Below are positions 1-8,524 of a DNA stretch of 33,066 nt, piece after piece. The notes under the pieces were generated by a model. It saw only the letters and a list, made by a program, of their open reading frames with translations. It had not been told where the DNA came from and ran no database searches. The DNA comes from Obelidium mucronatum (lineage: Eukaryota; Chytridiomycota; Chytridiomycetes; Chytridiales; Chytriomycetaceae). How positions within the stretch are numbered: position 1 is the first letter of the stretch; each line of letters starts with the position of its first letter. Position numbers and translations under genes: made by a program. The DNA lies in the NCBI GenBank assembly GCA_025765595.1, contig JAIVFH010000285.1:1-33066 (forward strand), read 5' to 3'.

Positions 1-25
1 AAAAAAAAAAAAAAAAAAAAAAAAA
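1..25. repeat. A25 homopolymer at window edge
   Basis: The window opens with 25 consecutive A. On the minus strand this is a T run directly after exon 3 of the peptidase gene. It may be the start of an intron (CAG followed by GTCTTT) or a contig-end artefact. Confidence 0.9.
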
Positions 26-1139
26 GACCTGAAATCCATCCCCAGATTCCGCAAGCACATTCCACACTTGAATCTTTTTCCACTCTGATTCAACTTCCAG
101 ATCCACAGTCGTCAATTCATCTCCCGCAGCAAGCGTCAATTCCCATGAGAGTTGTTGAGAAAGCGATAGAATCGGGACTGTTGCAAAAATCGAAACTTGT
201 TCCGGTGTGCATGTTCTGGGGAGGCGGCCTGAGGGTGCTAATGGGCGTGGGTAACCTGTTTGTTGTTGTTGTTTTTTTTTCTTCAAAGTTTAGGGAGGGT
301 TTTTTTCATCGCAAGATATACATTTACCTGTTGTGACTGGAGAAGTGGAAACAATAACAGCTTTCGCACCCAACACAGAAATAGCATACGCGACGCGCGT
401 GCACAGATCTGCGATGATGGCCGCGTTGGCGAAGACTGCGAAATCAGGGCAACGAACGGCGAGTTGTTTGGGGTGGGAGGCAAGTCTCGGGACGGGTCCG
501 AGCCCTTGGATAAATGTGAAGGGGAGTTGATGAAAGGGAGCCAGAGCGGGAATACGTGGCCGTCATGAAATCAATTCGGGGAGTGAATGTCTTGTTTCTG
601 ACGCGGAGAGTCGGGGCTTTTGCGTCGACTTGGTCGAATACCCAGAGAGATTCGGTCCACACCTTTTTCAGTAACAAGTAACAAAAAAAAAAGGGATTTT
701 TGAGGAAAACAAACAAAAACAAGGAAATCGTACAAAAGAAGAAAAAAAAACAAGAAGGGGGATGGTAAAACCATACCTTAAGCGTCGTTTCATTCTTGAG
801 AGTTCCAACAACGTAATCCACGCTTGCCTTGAATCCACTCTGAGCAACAGACCGCGAGCCGCCATTCTCCCTCGCGATTTCCTGCAGCCTTGTCAAATGA
901 GCCACGACTCGTTCGACAGAAACATCCAGAGTTGGCTTTTTGGCAAGTACCCAGCCAACGCCAGAGACAAGAGCGATAACAGCCACAAAGAGGAGCCCAG
1001 AGAGACATCTCAGCTTAAATGAAACAGGTGGTTTTTGATTCGTCGTCGCTTGTTGTTGTCCGTTGTTGTCATCGTCGTTGGAAGGAGTGAGAAGCGGCGT
1101 GCGTTCCGTTCCGGTTCCGTTGGTTCCAGTTGAATTCAT
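26..1139 (-). CDS. Membrane-anchored M28-family peptidase, N-terminal fragment
   Basis: Probable zinc-dependent aminopeptidase of the M28 type with a PA (protease-associated) insert; only the N-terminal part is present and the catalytic zinc ligands lie off the window. Exons: 1139-777, 662-328, 255-29; donors GTATGG and GTAAAT. The start ATG follows a 12-A leader. A polar tail (residues 1-40) precedes one membrane helix (about 41-66), suggesting a type II vacuolar or secretory-pathway protein. Family-like signals are DFMTATYSRSG (before the PA domain), GAKAVIV (PA core) and VPILSLSQQLSW plus NVLAES before the catalytic domain. Exon 2 starts in the frame of exon 1 but ends in the +1 frame that matches exon 3. 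Either a base is missing near 540, or a further 70-nt intron (555-486, GTATTC...GAG) exists. Both restore the frame; the intron would delete the conserved-looking YSRSG. Family assignment is from motifs only. Confidence 0.6.
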
Positions 1140-1207
1140 TTTTTTTTTTTAATTTCAACAAAAACAACAGAGAGTTATTTATTCAAATCAAAAAAAAAGG
1201 GAAAGTT

Positions 1208-1764
1208 TTATTCGCGATGAAATCCCTTTGCTTGATGCATGCGAAGAGACGCAATCTGTTGCGGAGTTCCTCCATTGATGATTGCCCGCCATCCTCCAGG
1301 AGACCTAAACATTTTCTTTAGTCGACGTGAAATAATTGCAACGAAAAAAAAAAAAGAAAAGAGAGAGAATCACTCAACAGATCTTGATGGTGAACAGCGT
1401 GCAGTGGGTAGCTTGGAAGCACGGGTGGTGCCAGTGGCACCTGAGAACCTGACGGACCCACCACACAATAAGCAGCACCAAGAACGGTCATCTCTGCAGC
1501 TAATCCATTATTCTCGCTGGAATCATCAATCAGCCGGTTGATTTGAGCCCTGGCAATGGCAGGATGCAAGTGGTCAATAATAACGCGTTGTGGTTGTGTG
1601 GGTGCCACCAGAATCCTCTTTCGGTCCTCTTGTTCTTCCTCAAACCAGATGGGGTTATTATTGATTTGCGCTCGTGCTATTGCTGGATGCATATGGTCAA
1701 TTGCGCGAACTGCGGCAGACGCGGATCGAGTTAGACGCGGGGTGGTGGAGGCGCCAGAAAGCAT
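1208..1764 (-). CDS. Unrecognised 160-aa protein with duplicated 14-residue motif
   Basis: Two exons, 1764-1379 and 1304-1208, joined by a 74-nt intron (donor GTTGAG, acceptor TTTAG, phase 2), give 160 residues. No signal peptide or membrane helix. The motif IDH[ML]HPAIARAQIN occurs twice, about 40 residues apart. The two copies differ at eight synonymous codons but only one amino acid (Leu/Met), so the protein sequence is under selection. Between them lies an acidic WFEEEQEDRKR stretch. The second exon reads GGWRAIINGGTPQQIASLRM and ends HRE. Skipping the intron would give a low-complexity Phe/Leu tail, which is why the spliced form is preferred. Family and function are unknown; the motif looks like a short amphipathic binding helix (inference). 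Confidence 0.6.
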
Positions 1765-1866
1765 ATTGTGATGGAAATCTTTACAATCACCACCCGCACA
1801 TAGATTTTATTGAAAGACTTTTATGGAATACCAAGAAAGAATTAACCAAATTTGTCTGCGTTTTGT

Positions 1867-2866
1867 TCAAAGAAATAGTGCAATCGCCATCATCAAACCA
1901 GCCGCAATACTAATCTTGAATTGACAAGCCCCACTTTTAGCAGCCGCAGATGCCCCATTCCTTGCAAACGCTTTACACTGTTCCCCCAAAATAGAATAGA
2001 TTGTCGGCGTCGTCGCGACCGGCATCCCCACCGGAACACACGCAACCGCATTCTTTCCAAAAGTTTCCATATTTTCAGTAGAACAAATACAGTTCAACTG
2101 CGCGCCAGACAGTTGAACACCGATTCCAGCTCCTGTTGTGGGAACCATGGTTGCAGGTACTTGGCAGGTTGGAAGGAACGCGAGCAAGTTGTTTGTGCTG
2201 ATGATGCACTCTTGTGGAACTGCTCCTGTTGCAGTGGTGGAGCCGGTGGATAAGCCTGCCGCGGAAGTGGCCGTTGCACCGCCGTTGCCAGCAGAAGGGT
2301 TTCCACCACCAGACGAGGAACCACCGCCATTAGCAGGTGATCCGGATGAGGATCCAGATGAACCGGCAGAACCACTTGAAGAACCCCCGCCAGAGCTGCC
2401 GCCGCCTCCACCAGTTGAACCTGATCCATCGCCGCCACCGCCCCCACTTGAACCACCACCACCACCACCACCACCACTTGAACCACCACCGCTGTTACTG
2501 TTCAAAAGAGCAAAGTAGTTGTCACAGGCGTACTTGAATCCATCGCTTGCTTTGGGTTGTCCAGGAACCGACGGACAATCAACATCAATCTTTTTAAACA
2601 AGTCAATGTTGGCGTTGCTGCAGATACAGGCCAGTTGAGCAGGTGTCAAGATGGGATTTCCCGCAGCGTCGTAGTTGAAGGGGGGCACAATGTTGCAGCT
2701 TTGGACGGACTGGCTGAGCGCATTTGTATCTGGGTTGTTTTTTCAATTGACTGAGCATACTTATGTTGCCTCCCTCTTTCTCTCTCTTACCAGCTATGCA
2801 GGCGCTGTTGATCTGAGCCTTTGCGACTAGTGCGGCAACGACGGACAGAAGGACAAAGGAAACCAT
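1867..2866 (-). CDS. Secreted GPI-anchored-type protein, two six-Cys modules, Gly/Ser linker
   Basis: First member of the six-gene array, 312 aa. Exon 1 (2866-2791) encodes the signal peptide, MVSFVLLSVVAALVAKAQ. A 61-nt phase-1 intron (GTAAGA...CCCAG) leads to exon 2 (2729-1867). Module 1 has cysteines in SAC, QSC, ACIC, VDC and YAC, with the core AQLACICSNANIDLFKKID. A linker of about 90 residues is almost entirely Gly, Ser and Ala (residues about 95-185). Module 2 follows (ECI, PTC, NCIC, VAC, QCK). The C-terminus is a small-residue region plus a hydrophobic tail ending MMAIALFL, typical of a GPI attachment signal. Probably a cell-wall or surface protein. The C-C-CxC-C-C pattern resembles elicitin and CFEM modules, but no close family was confirmed. 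It is the only array member with an intron. Confidence 0.8.
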
Positions 2867-3138
2867 TTTTTTTGATTAAAAAAGAAAAGGGAGAGAGAGA
2901 GAGAGGGAGAGATGTCAGTGACGGACAAAATTTTTTCGTCAAATTTTTTTCTTTTTTTTTTTTGCCAAGCCTCAAGAAGTCATTGGGGCTTGTCCTTCAA
3001 TTTCCCAATTCAGTACAAAAAAAAAAAAAAAAGGAATTGCAGACAGGCACAAGCATCTCATTGAAACCAAACAAGTCATACATTTATTTTTCAAGTAAAA
3101 CAGGGAAAAGGAAGCAGTAGACCTCGTCTAAAAGAGAT

Positions 3139-3807
3139 TTAAAAGAGAAGGACAGCGGCACCGGCAGCAGCAGCGAGAGCGACAGCAGGGGAAATAGAGG
3201 ACGCAGCGCTGTAGCCGTTTGCCTTGCACTGGTCCACGTAGCTTGTGTAAGCGCTCGCCGACGAGCTTCCGCCGCAGTCGCCAGACAGCTTGGCAAAGAT
3301 GGCAAGCAGGTCCTTTGTGCAAAGGCATTTGTAGATTTCAGCTTGCGAGGAGCCCGGGGTCAGGTTCTTTGAGCAGGCGGCAGCGGACTGCCCGGCCTTG
3401 TTGAGGCCCTCGGTGCAGGCGGCGGACACGTTTGGCAGCGCGGGCATTGTCGGCATTGCGAGTGTCGGCACCGCGAGAGTCGGCATTGCGAGCGTCGGCA
3501 GGGCAGCGGCGAGAGTCGTCGCCGCGGCAGCCACCGGCGCCGGCGCCGCGCAGGCCGCCGCGAAGGCCGCCGCCTGGCTCGGCACATTGAGCGGCGCGCA
3601 GCTGGCGTCGACCTTCTTGAAGAGCTCGATGTTGCCCGCGCTGCACATGCACGCCCGCTGCGCCGCTGTCATCGTCGCGCTGTTGGACACCCCGCACGTC
3701 ACAAGCGACATTCCCAGCGCCTGTCCGTTGGCCGCACACTCTTGCATCGTCTGTGCGCTGGCAGAGGCAGCGAGGAGAAGGGCGAGCACGGACACCGGTG
3801 AGATCAT
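3139..3807 (-). CDS. Secreted GPI-anchored-type protein, two six-Cys modules, Ala-rich
   Basis: Intronless, 222 aa. Start placed at 3807 because MISPVSVLALLLAASASAQ is a complete signal peptide; an upstream in-frame Met lacks one and lies beyond the TATA box. Module 1: ECAANG, VTC, RACMC, ASC, AAC, with CxC followed by NIELFKKVDASC. The linker is Ala-rich with imperfect TLAMPTLAVP repeats. Module 2: ACTEG, AAC, KCLC, GDC, QCK, with LAIFAKLSGDC and YTSYVDQCK. The hydrophobic tail ends AAGAAVLLF (GPI type). The gene is much more GC-rich, with C/G third positions, than its array neighbours. A TATAAATTGGCACCC promoter lies about 55 bp upstream. Confidence 0.85.
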   Translation of the reverse strand: MISPVSVLALLLAASASAQTMQECAANGQALGMSLVTCGVSNSATMTAAQRACMCSAGNIELFKKVDASCAPLNVPSQAAAFAAACAAPAPVAAAATTLAAALPTLAMPTLAVPTLAMPTMPALPNVSAACTEGLNKAGQSAAACSKNLTPGSSQAEIYKCLCTKDLLAIFAKLSGDCGGSSSASAYTSYVDQCKANGYSAASSISPAVALAAAAGAAVLLF

Positions 3808-3850
3808 AGCAGAAGTGTTTTTTTTTTTGTAAAAAGTAAACGGCTGCTGT

Positions 3851-3870
3851 GGGTGCCAATTTATACGATT
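3851..3870 (-). promoter_or_regulatory. TATA-type core promoter of the 3139-3807 gene
   Basis: Minus strand reads TCGTATAAATTGGCACCC, with TATAAA about 55 bp before the ATG. The same TATA and GGCACCC combination precedes the 6345-6809 gene. Confidence 0.65.
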
Positions 3871-4140
3871 TTTTGGCGGAAAAAAGTCAAGCCCAGCGTG
3901 AATTGGATGGTGTCTTGACCACAAATTGCAGTCCGCCCCGGAGTCCGTCATACAATTCATTGAAGTGAAGATTCTTAAAACGATGGAGCCAGGAATAGAT
4001 ACTTGGTCCTTCAGAGAAAGTAACATTGACCAGTCAAGCTTTTTTTTTTTTTGTCTTATCTACATGAAATCATTTGTCCATCATTCTGATCAATGCTCAA
4101 TGTTTCACAAAACCAGACTTCAAACAAAGTCGAATAGACT

Positions 4141-4221
4141 GTAAGCATGTTTCACTCAAGAGGAGCCAGTCGATTCACTCACGGTTTTTTTTTTTTGTTT
4201 CGGGGCTTGTCGAGATTAAAA
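4141..4221 (-). promoter_or_regulatory. Distal upstream element, copy 1
   Basis: Block about 335-415 bp upstream of the 3807 start codon. On the plus strand it reads GTAAGCATGTTTCACTCAAG, then GATTCA, a T12 run, and GGGGCTTGTCGAGATTAAAA. The same order of elements recurs at 5741-5840 and 7091-7188 at similar distances from the next two start codons. Confidence 0.6.
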
Positions 4222-4737
4222 ACAAACAGCCAGAGCCACCCAGTGTCTTTTTTTTCCTGTTTGTTGTTGTTGATGCTTAAAGACGTTAGAGGAGAGTGAG
4301 TGAGAAAAACTGCCAGAGTAGATCCTGGCAAATATCAAACGTCTGGCTTACGGCAGGCATGGCAGTCAGTTTTCGAGCTCCTTTGTATTGGTTTTTCAAA
4401 GATATATTATTAAAGAATATTTGATGAGAATCCCTGGGATAAGCAAACCCATTTTAATCGTTTCGATTTTTCAAAGTAGTCAAGACTTAGATAGTTAAGG
4501 TACACCTTTTTCTGAAGTCTCTTGACCAAAATTTTACATTCGGGCATTATTATTTGTTGGCGCAGAGTGCATTCGTGGTACTACAACTGTAAAGCGGAAT
4601 AAGTACTATCATGGTGACAAAACAAGTTTTGAAAGTAGAATAATATTAAAATATATCACTTTCATTTTTTAACATCTTTAAAAAAAGTAAAGGAAATAGA
4701 CTGCCATTGATTTGTTGTTGTCGAACCGTAATAGATT
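4222..4737. other. Intergenic, no gene seen
   Basis: AT-rich spacer between the distal element of one array gene and the stop codon of the next. No coding potential, RNA gene or strong repeat recognised. Confidence 0.6.
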
Positions 4738-5415
4738 TTAAAGGAGGAGGGCAGCAGCGGCAACAGTAAGAGCAGCTCCAGGAACAGCAAAGAAAGCAGA
4801 GCTGGTGGTAGTAGTAGAACCAGCCGCCTTGGTAGTCACAGCACTACCTGCCGCCGGGGCAGAGCCAGCGTTCCCCTGAGCAAAACCAGCAGTCTTGCAT
4901 CTATCAATAAGAGTGACATACGACGCCGTAGCAGGGTTCCCAGCACATTCCGTAGAAAGTTTGGAAAGGTCATCAAGTGTTTGCTTTGTACACTGGCATT
5001 TCAATATCGCAGTCTGGATTTGTGCAACCGTCATACTGGAACTGACCACACTGTTACTCAAACAAGAGCTCATTGCCTTTGCGATTTTGTCAAGGTCATT
5101 GGTGCAAGTGGGAGCCAGAGCTGGCACGTTGGCAGTAGAAGTACCAGTACAGTAATCAATATTGGCAGTGGCCCGGGCCGCGATTCCCGGCTCCCCCGCG
5201 GCCGTACAGCTGACGACAACCTTCTTGAAGATATCCAAGGACCGGCAGTAGCAGGTTTTACTGGCAGCAGTCATGGCGGAGCTTGTAGTGATTTGGCAAT
5301 TCTCGCTGGCTTCTCTCATTGAATTGGTGTCGGCAAAACAGTCTTGGGTGCTTTGGGTGTTGACGACGAGGGCGGAGGAAGCGACGAGGGTGAGTAAGAA
5401 GGCTGGAGAAATCAT
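4738..5415 (-). CDS. Secreted GPI-anchored-type protein, two six-Cys modules
   Basis: Intronless, 225 aa. Start at 5415 chosen because MISPAFLLTLVASSALVVNTQ is a signal peptide nearly matching the neighbour at 3807 (MISP start). Module 1: DCFAD, ENC, TCYC, VSC, DYC, with LDIFKKVVVSC. Module 2: TCTND, SSC, KCQC, TEC, DRCK, with LDDLSKLSTEC and YVTLIDRCK. The Ser/Thr/Ala/Gly region includes a TTTTSS stretch likely to carry O-glycans. The tail AFFAVPGAALTVAAAALLL is a GPI-type signal. The last codons and stop (CTCCTTTAAA on the coding strand) match the next gene (6345), so the 3' ends are duplicated too. A TATA box lies about 70 bp upstream. Confidence 0.85.
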   Translation of the reverse strand: MISPAFLLTLVASSALVVNTQSTQDCFADTNSMREASENCQITTSSAMTAASKTCYCRSLDIFKKVVVSCTAAGEPGIAARATANIDYCTGTSTANVPALAPTCTNDLDKIAKAMSSCLSNSVVSSSMTVAQIQTAILKCQCTKQTLDDLSKLSTECAGNPATASYVTLIDRCKTAGFAQGNAGSAPAAGSAVTTKAAGSTTTTSSAFFAVPGAALTVAAAALLL

Positions 5416-5481
5416 TTGCGGAGGGGGGCTTTTTTTCTTCTTTTTCTTTCGATTTTTTTGGGCACCGAAAAACATGATTGT

Positions 5482-5526
5482 TTTATATGGTTTTATGTGT
5501 CCGCATAATTCTTTCATCCGCCACCC
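5482..5526 (-). promoter_or_regulatory. Core promoter conserved with the 6345-6809 gene
   Basis: Plus strand reads TTTATATGG, then GTGTCCGCA, then TCCGCCACCC, so TATAAA sits about 70 bp upstream of the 5415 start. The same order, with TTTATATGA, GTGTCTGCA and GTCCGCCACCC, occurs at 6866-6912. Confidence 0.65.
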
Positions 5527-5740
5527 AAAGCCGGCCACAGCCCCCCAAAAAAAATTTCGTAGGAGGAGGGGAGTAATGAGTACCAATGGTCACCACCGTT
5601 CTCGTTCGACTGCATTCTTAAGCGAAGGGAAAGCAACATTCCAACGAGTCGGTTTTTTTTGTTTCACGCCGACACCACAACCGCAGTCCGCAAAATTTTT
5701 TTTTTCCTCCTCTCAAAAAACAAGTCGCAAGTATATGAAT

Positions 5741-5840
5741 GTAAGCGTCTTTCAATCAAGAATATATACATATACTGCCGCCGATTCATAGTTTTTTTTT
5801 TTTTTTTTTTTTGCTTTTTGGGGGCTTGTCGAGATTAAAA
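5741..5840 (-). promoter_or_regulatory. Distal upstream element, copy 2
   Basis: Plus strand: GTAAGCGTCTTTCAATCAAG, GATTCA, a run of over 20 T, then GGGGCTTGTCGAGATTAAAA. Lies 326-425 bp upstream of the 5415 start codon. Nearly identical in order to copy 1. Confidence 0.6.
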
Positions 5841-6344
5841 AAAAATTGGTTGCAAAAACAGGACTGTTTTTGAAATACAAAAAAAAAAGCGAGTAATACG
5901 CTTGTAAGCGCGGGTTTCTTTGTTCCGGAACATTTCTATCCGCTTGTCGCCCCGCCCCCTCCTTTTTTTTTGATATTTGTTGTTCTGTTTTGGTCTAGAA
6001 TTAAAAGACACCAAAGCAATCAATATTAAAAACTTTTTTTTTCTTTGTCCCAACACGACTAAAAAAAAAAAATTAAAAATGACACGACACAACAATAATA
6101 GAAGGGAAGAAGGCGTAACGGAGTCGCACCGAAAATTTTCCCTACTGTATGTTGCACCCACTACTGGGAACACTGCGAATAATAAACTCTAGACCCCCCT
6201 CCCAAAAAAAAAGATATTAAGTGTGGATGACTTCATTTAGGACATGAATTCTTTCTTTAGTTTCTCTAATCAAGGACGTGTATGTGTATTTAAAAAATAG
6301 CAAGCAAAACTCAATATTCCGGGGAAATAAAAAACAAATTCTGT
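5841..6344. other. Intergenic, no gene seen
   Basis: AT-rich with several A8-A12 and T8-T10 runs. An AATAAA at about 6180 could be a processing signal on the plus strand. No supported gene. Confidence 0.55.
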
Positions 6345-6809
6345 TTAAAGGAGGAGTGCTGCGGTAGCAGCGAGAAGAGCAGCAGGCGCCGCAGAGAATG
6401 CAGAGCTGGTACCAGTCCGAGCCACAGAAGTAGGTATCGCTGACAATGCGACAACAGAACGGGTCACCTGAGTAGTTGCAGCATCAGTAGCAGCAGCAAC
6501 GGTTAGAGCAGTGCCAGGCCAAGTGTGAGTGGCCTGAGTACCACCGCAACCAACTAAATAGATTGAAACTATGGTACCAATACAACCGGCGTCCACTTTC
6601 TTCATGAGGTCAAAGTTGGCGGCGGTGCAAAAGCAAGCTTTCATAGCAACAGTCATGTGGTGCATGTCGCTGGTTCCAAAAATGCCACAGTCCACTGCAG
6701 TGTTGATCAAGTATATTCCAGAGGTATCACACTCTTTAGAGGTTTGGCTGTTGACGGTAGCAGCAGAGATAAGGAGGGTAAGCAGGGACAAGTAGACTGG
6801 AGAATGCAT
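6345..6809 (-). CDS. Secreted GPI-anchored-type protein, single six-Cys module (type 1)
   Basis: Intronless, 154 aa. MHSPVYLSLLTLLISAATVNSQ is a signal peptide. One module: ECDTS, VDC, ACFC, AGC, VGC, with the core MTVAMKACFCTAANFDLMKKVDAGC. The KKVD signature places it with the first modules of the 1867, 3139 and 4738 genes; the second module is absent. An Ala/Thr-rich stretch leads to the tail AFSAAPAALLAATAALLL, close to the tail of the 4738 gene. It looks like a shortened duplicate of that gene: promoter, distal element and 3' end are all shared. A TATAAAAATTGGCACCC box lies about 60 bp upstream. Confidence 0.82.
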   Translation of the reverse strand: MHSPVYLSLLTLLISAATVNSQTSKECDTSGIYLINTAVDCGIFGTSDMHHMTVAMKACFCTAANFDLMKKVDAGCIGTIVSIYLVGCGGTQATHTWPGTALTVAAATDAATTQVTRSVVALSAIPTSVARTGTSSAFSAAPAALLAATAALLL

Positions 6810-6850
6810 AGCTGGGATTTGTCAAATTGATATCTCTTTTTTTTTTAAAG

Positions 6851-6912
6851 GAATGGGTGCCAATTTTTATATGATTTTTTTGTGTCTGCACATTTTCCTT
6901 TGTCCGCCACCC
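6851..6912 (-). promoter_or_regulatory. Core promoter conserved with the 4738-5415 gene
   Basis: Minus strand: GGGTGGCGGAC, GTGCAGACAC, TCATATAAAAATTGGCACCC. TATAAA is about 60 bp before the ATG. Shares elements with both 5482-5526 and 3851-3870. Confidence 0.65.
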
Positions 6913-7090
6913 TACAAACTCAAACAATTCAAAAAAGTTCCGTTGGATAAGAGGCGGAAGCTAATATGGTTTGATTCTCATTCACTGCATGTCCCCTACG
7001 GCGGTGTTAAACTCCAAAAGATTGTGTTGGGGCCGCAACAGGCAAGTTCGCAATACTATATTTCTTCAAAAAAAAGTGTAACGTATATGG

Positions 7091-7188
7091 TTACTAGCGT
7101 AATTTAATCAAGAAGATTTCTATCCACTCTCGCGGTCAGATGAATCTTTTTTTTTTTTTTTTTTTTTGCTACGTTGTTAAGATTAAAA
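7091..7188 (-). promoter_or_regulatory. Distal upstream element, copy 3 (diverged)
   Basis: Plus strand: TAGCGTAATTTAATCAAG, GATGAATC, a run of about 20 T, then GTTGTTAAGATTAAAA. Lies about 280-380 bp upstream of the 6809 start codon. It is the least conserved of the three copies but keeps the order TCAAG, poly(T), AGATTAAAA. Confidence 0.5.
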
Positions 7189-7538
7189 TACATCAGTGGT
7201 GCCACAAGTAACCTTTTCTACACAGCCGGTCGCAAGGGAATGTAAATGGTAAAAAAAAAACGCGACATCATGCCCTCGCTTGTGGAGTCTTTAACAAAAG
7301 TAGGGTCCGCCAGGTGCAAGGCACTACTTTTGTCGACAGCGGAATTTGCCAAACAAATCGTCAGCAAATAATGCAATTAGTCTGTCCTTCCGAAGTTCTA
7401 ATCAGTGATTGTTAAACAGATTGCTCGTGGCTGGGATATACATGAGGAGAAGTTTTGTCAGATATCCGCCGAATAACGAAAAAAAAAAAAAAACGAACTA
7501 GTCTTTATTGCATGCCTTAAACGTATGTACTCAAACAC
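7189..7538. other. Intergenic, no gene seen
   Basis: Spacer with an A14 run near 7480. No coding potential or RNA gene recognised. Confidence 0.6.
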
Positions 7539-7997
7539 TTAAAATGATGTAAATAATGCAAGAGTAATCAGCGTAGAAATAATAGGATTAGAAACTGTCA
7601 GTGCCCCGCTTTTCCCACTACCGGTTCCAGCTGCTGTTGTTGTGGCGGTCGGAATTACCGCACCAGTCGACGACGAGGCACCTCCTGCCGCTCCCCCAAC
7701 CACAGCATTCACAACCTTACATTGCTGAGTAAATATCAAGTAAGTCGCCGAAGTTGCGACAGCAGCCTGTCCACAGTCAGTTGGCAATTTGGAAATCGTT
7801 GCAACATTCTCTGGAGTACAAAGACAGTCGATTTGCGTCTTGGAGAGCTCTTGAGTGATTGCAACAAGGGGAAGTTTGCATCCAGTGGCGATCCCTGCAA
7901 CAGAGGTGGCCGTGTTGGTACAGGCTAACGCTTGAGCCAGGTCTTGAGCAACTGCGGTCGAGACGAAAAGGGTAGCGATTGTGGCGATAGCAAGCAT
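7539..7997 (-). CDS. Secreted GPI-anchored-type protein, single six-Cys module (type 2)
   Basis: Intronless, 152 aa. MLAIATIATLFVSTAVAQ is a signal peptide. One module: ACTNT, TGC, DCLC, TDC, QQCK, with KTQIDCLCTPENVATISKL before the fifth cysteine and YLIFTQQCK at the sixth. The L[ST]/P.DC and QCK features match the second modules of the 3139 and 4738 genes rather than the first. A Gly/Ser/Thr-rich stretch follows, then a hydrophobic tail ending IISTLITLALFTSF (GPI type). The upstream region shows neither the TATA/GGCACCC promoter nor the distal element of its neighbours, so it is an older or separately regulated copy. Confidence 0.8.
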   Translation of the reverse strand: MLAIATIATLFVSTAVAQDLAQALACTNTATSVAGIATGCKLPLVAITQELSKTQIDCLCTPENVATISKLPTDCGQAAVATSATYLIFTQQCKVVNAVVGGAAGGASSSTGAVIPTATTTAAGTGSGKSGALTVSNPIISTLITLALFTSF

Positions 7998-8524
7998 TTG
8001 TGTTTTGTTGGACTGTTTTTTTTTTGGTCTTGTTTGATTTGGGGAAAGCGTGAAACAACTTTGAAGGCACGAAGAAGGCGTTTTTTTTTATTTGAACCCT
8101 TTCGAAAGGTACAACTTGAACCACTTGTGTTGTGTCTGGACGCGACGCCGGACCCGCGGCACCACCGCGGCCCACGGCTTACTAACCTTAGGCTTACTAT
8201 CGTCTGTCCCGGCTGCGCAGACCGCAGTCCGACCCACTATGTATATTGCACCTCATTTATATATCATGTGAGCATTATTATTCAATAAACTGTCAAGGTT
8301 CCAAAGGACTCGTTTGCACCCTTGACGCCGCCCCCGCACGCGCGGAGACACATCAACTTGTACTTGGAAAGGTACAACGCTGGCTGAAAAAGTTACGATA
8401 CTTTAGGCTTGAGCACCGCCAAGAGGCTTTTTCGGCCTGTGTTGTATACAAAAAAAAAAAAAAAGATAACAATAAAACTTCATAACATGTATTCATTTCC
8501 TCTCTCTATAACAACAAGGAAATT
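7998..8524. other. Intergenic with two GC-rich patches
   Basis: No gene supported. GC-rich patches at about 8140-8240 and 8320-8345 stand out. GAAAGGTACAAC and TTAGGCTT occur in both halves (near 8103/8190 and 8368/8402), a possible diverged duplication. A CCGCGG..CCGCGG inverted repeat lies near 8155-8171. Confidence 0.4.

Noticed and set aside
2094..2518. Pro-rich and Val-rich open frames opposite the Gly/Ser linker
   Set aside because: Shadows of the low-complexity linker of the 1867-2866 gene; no start context or splice support.
3398..3832. Ala/Val-rich open frame on the plus strand
   Set aside because: Antisense of a GC-rich gene with a clear signal peptide and cysteine modules on the minus strand.
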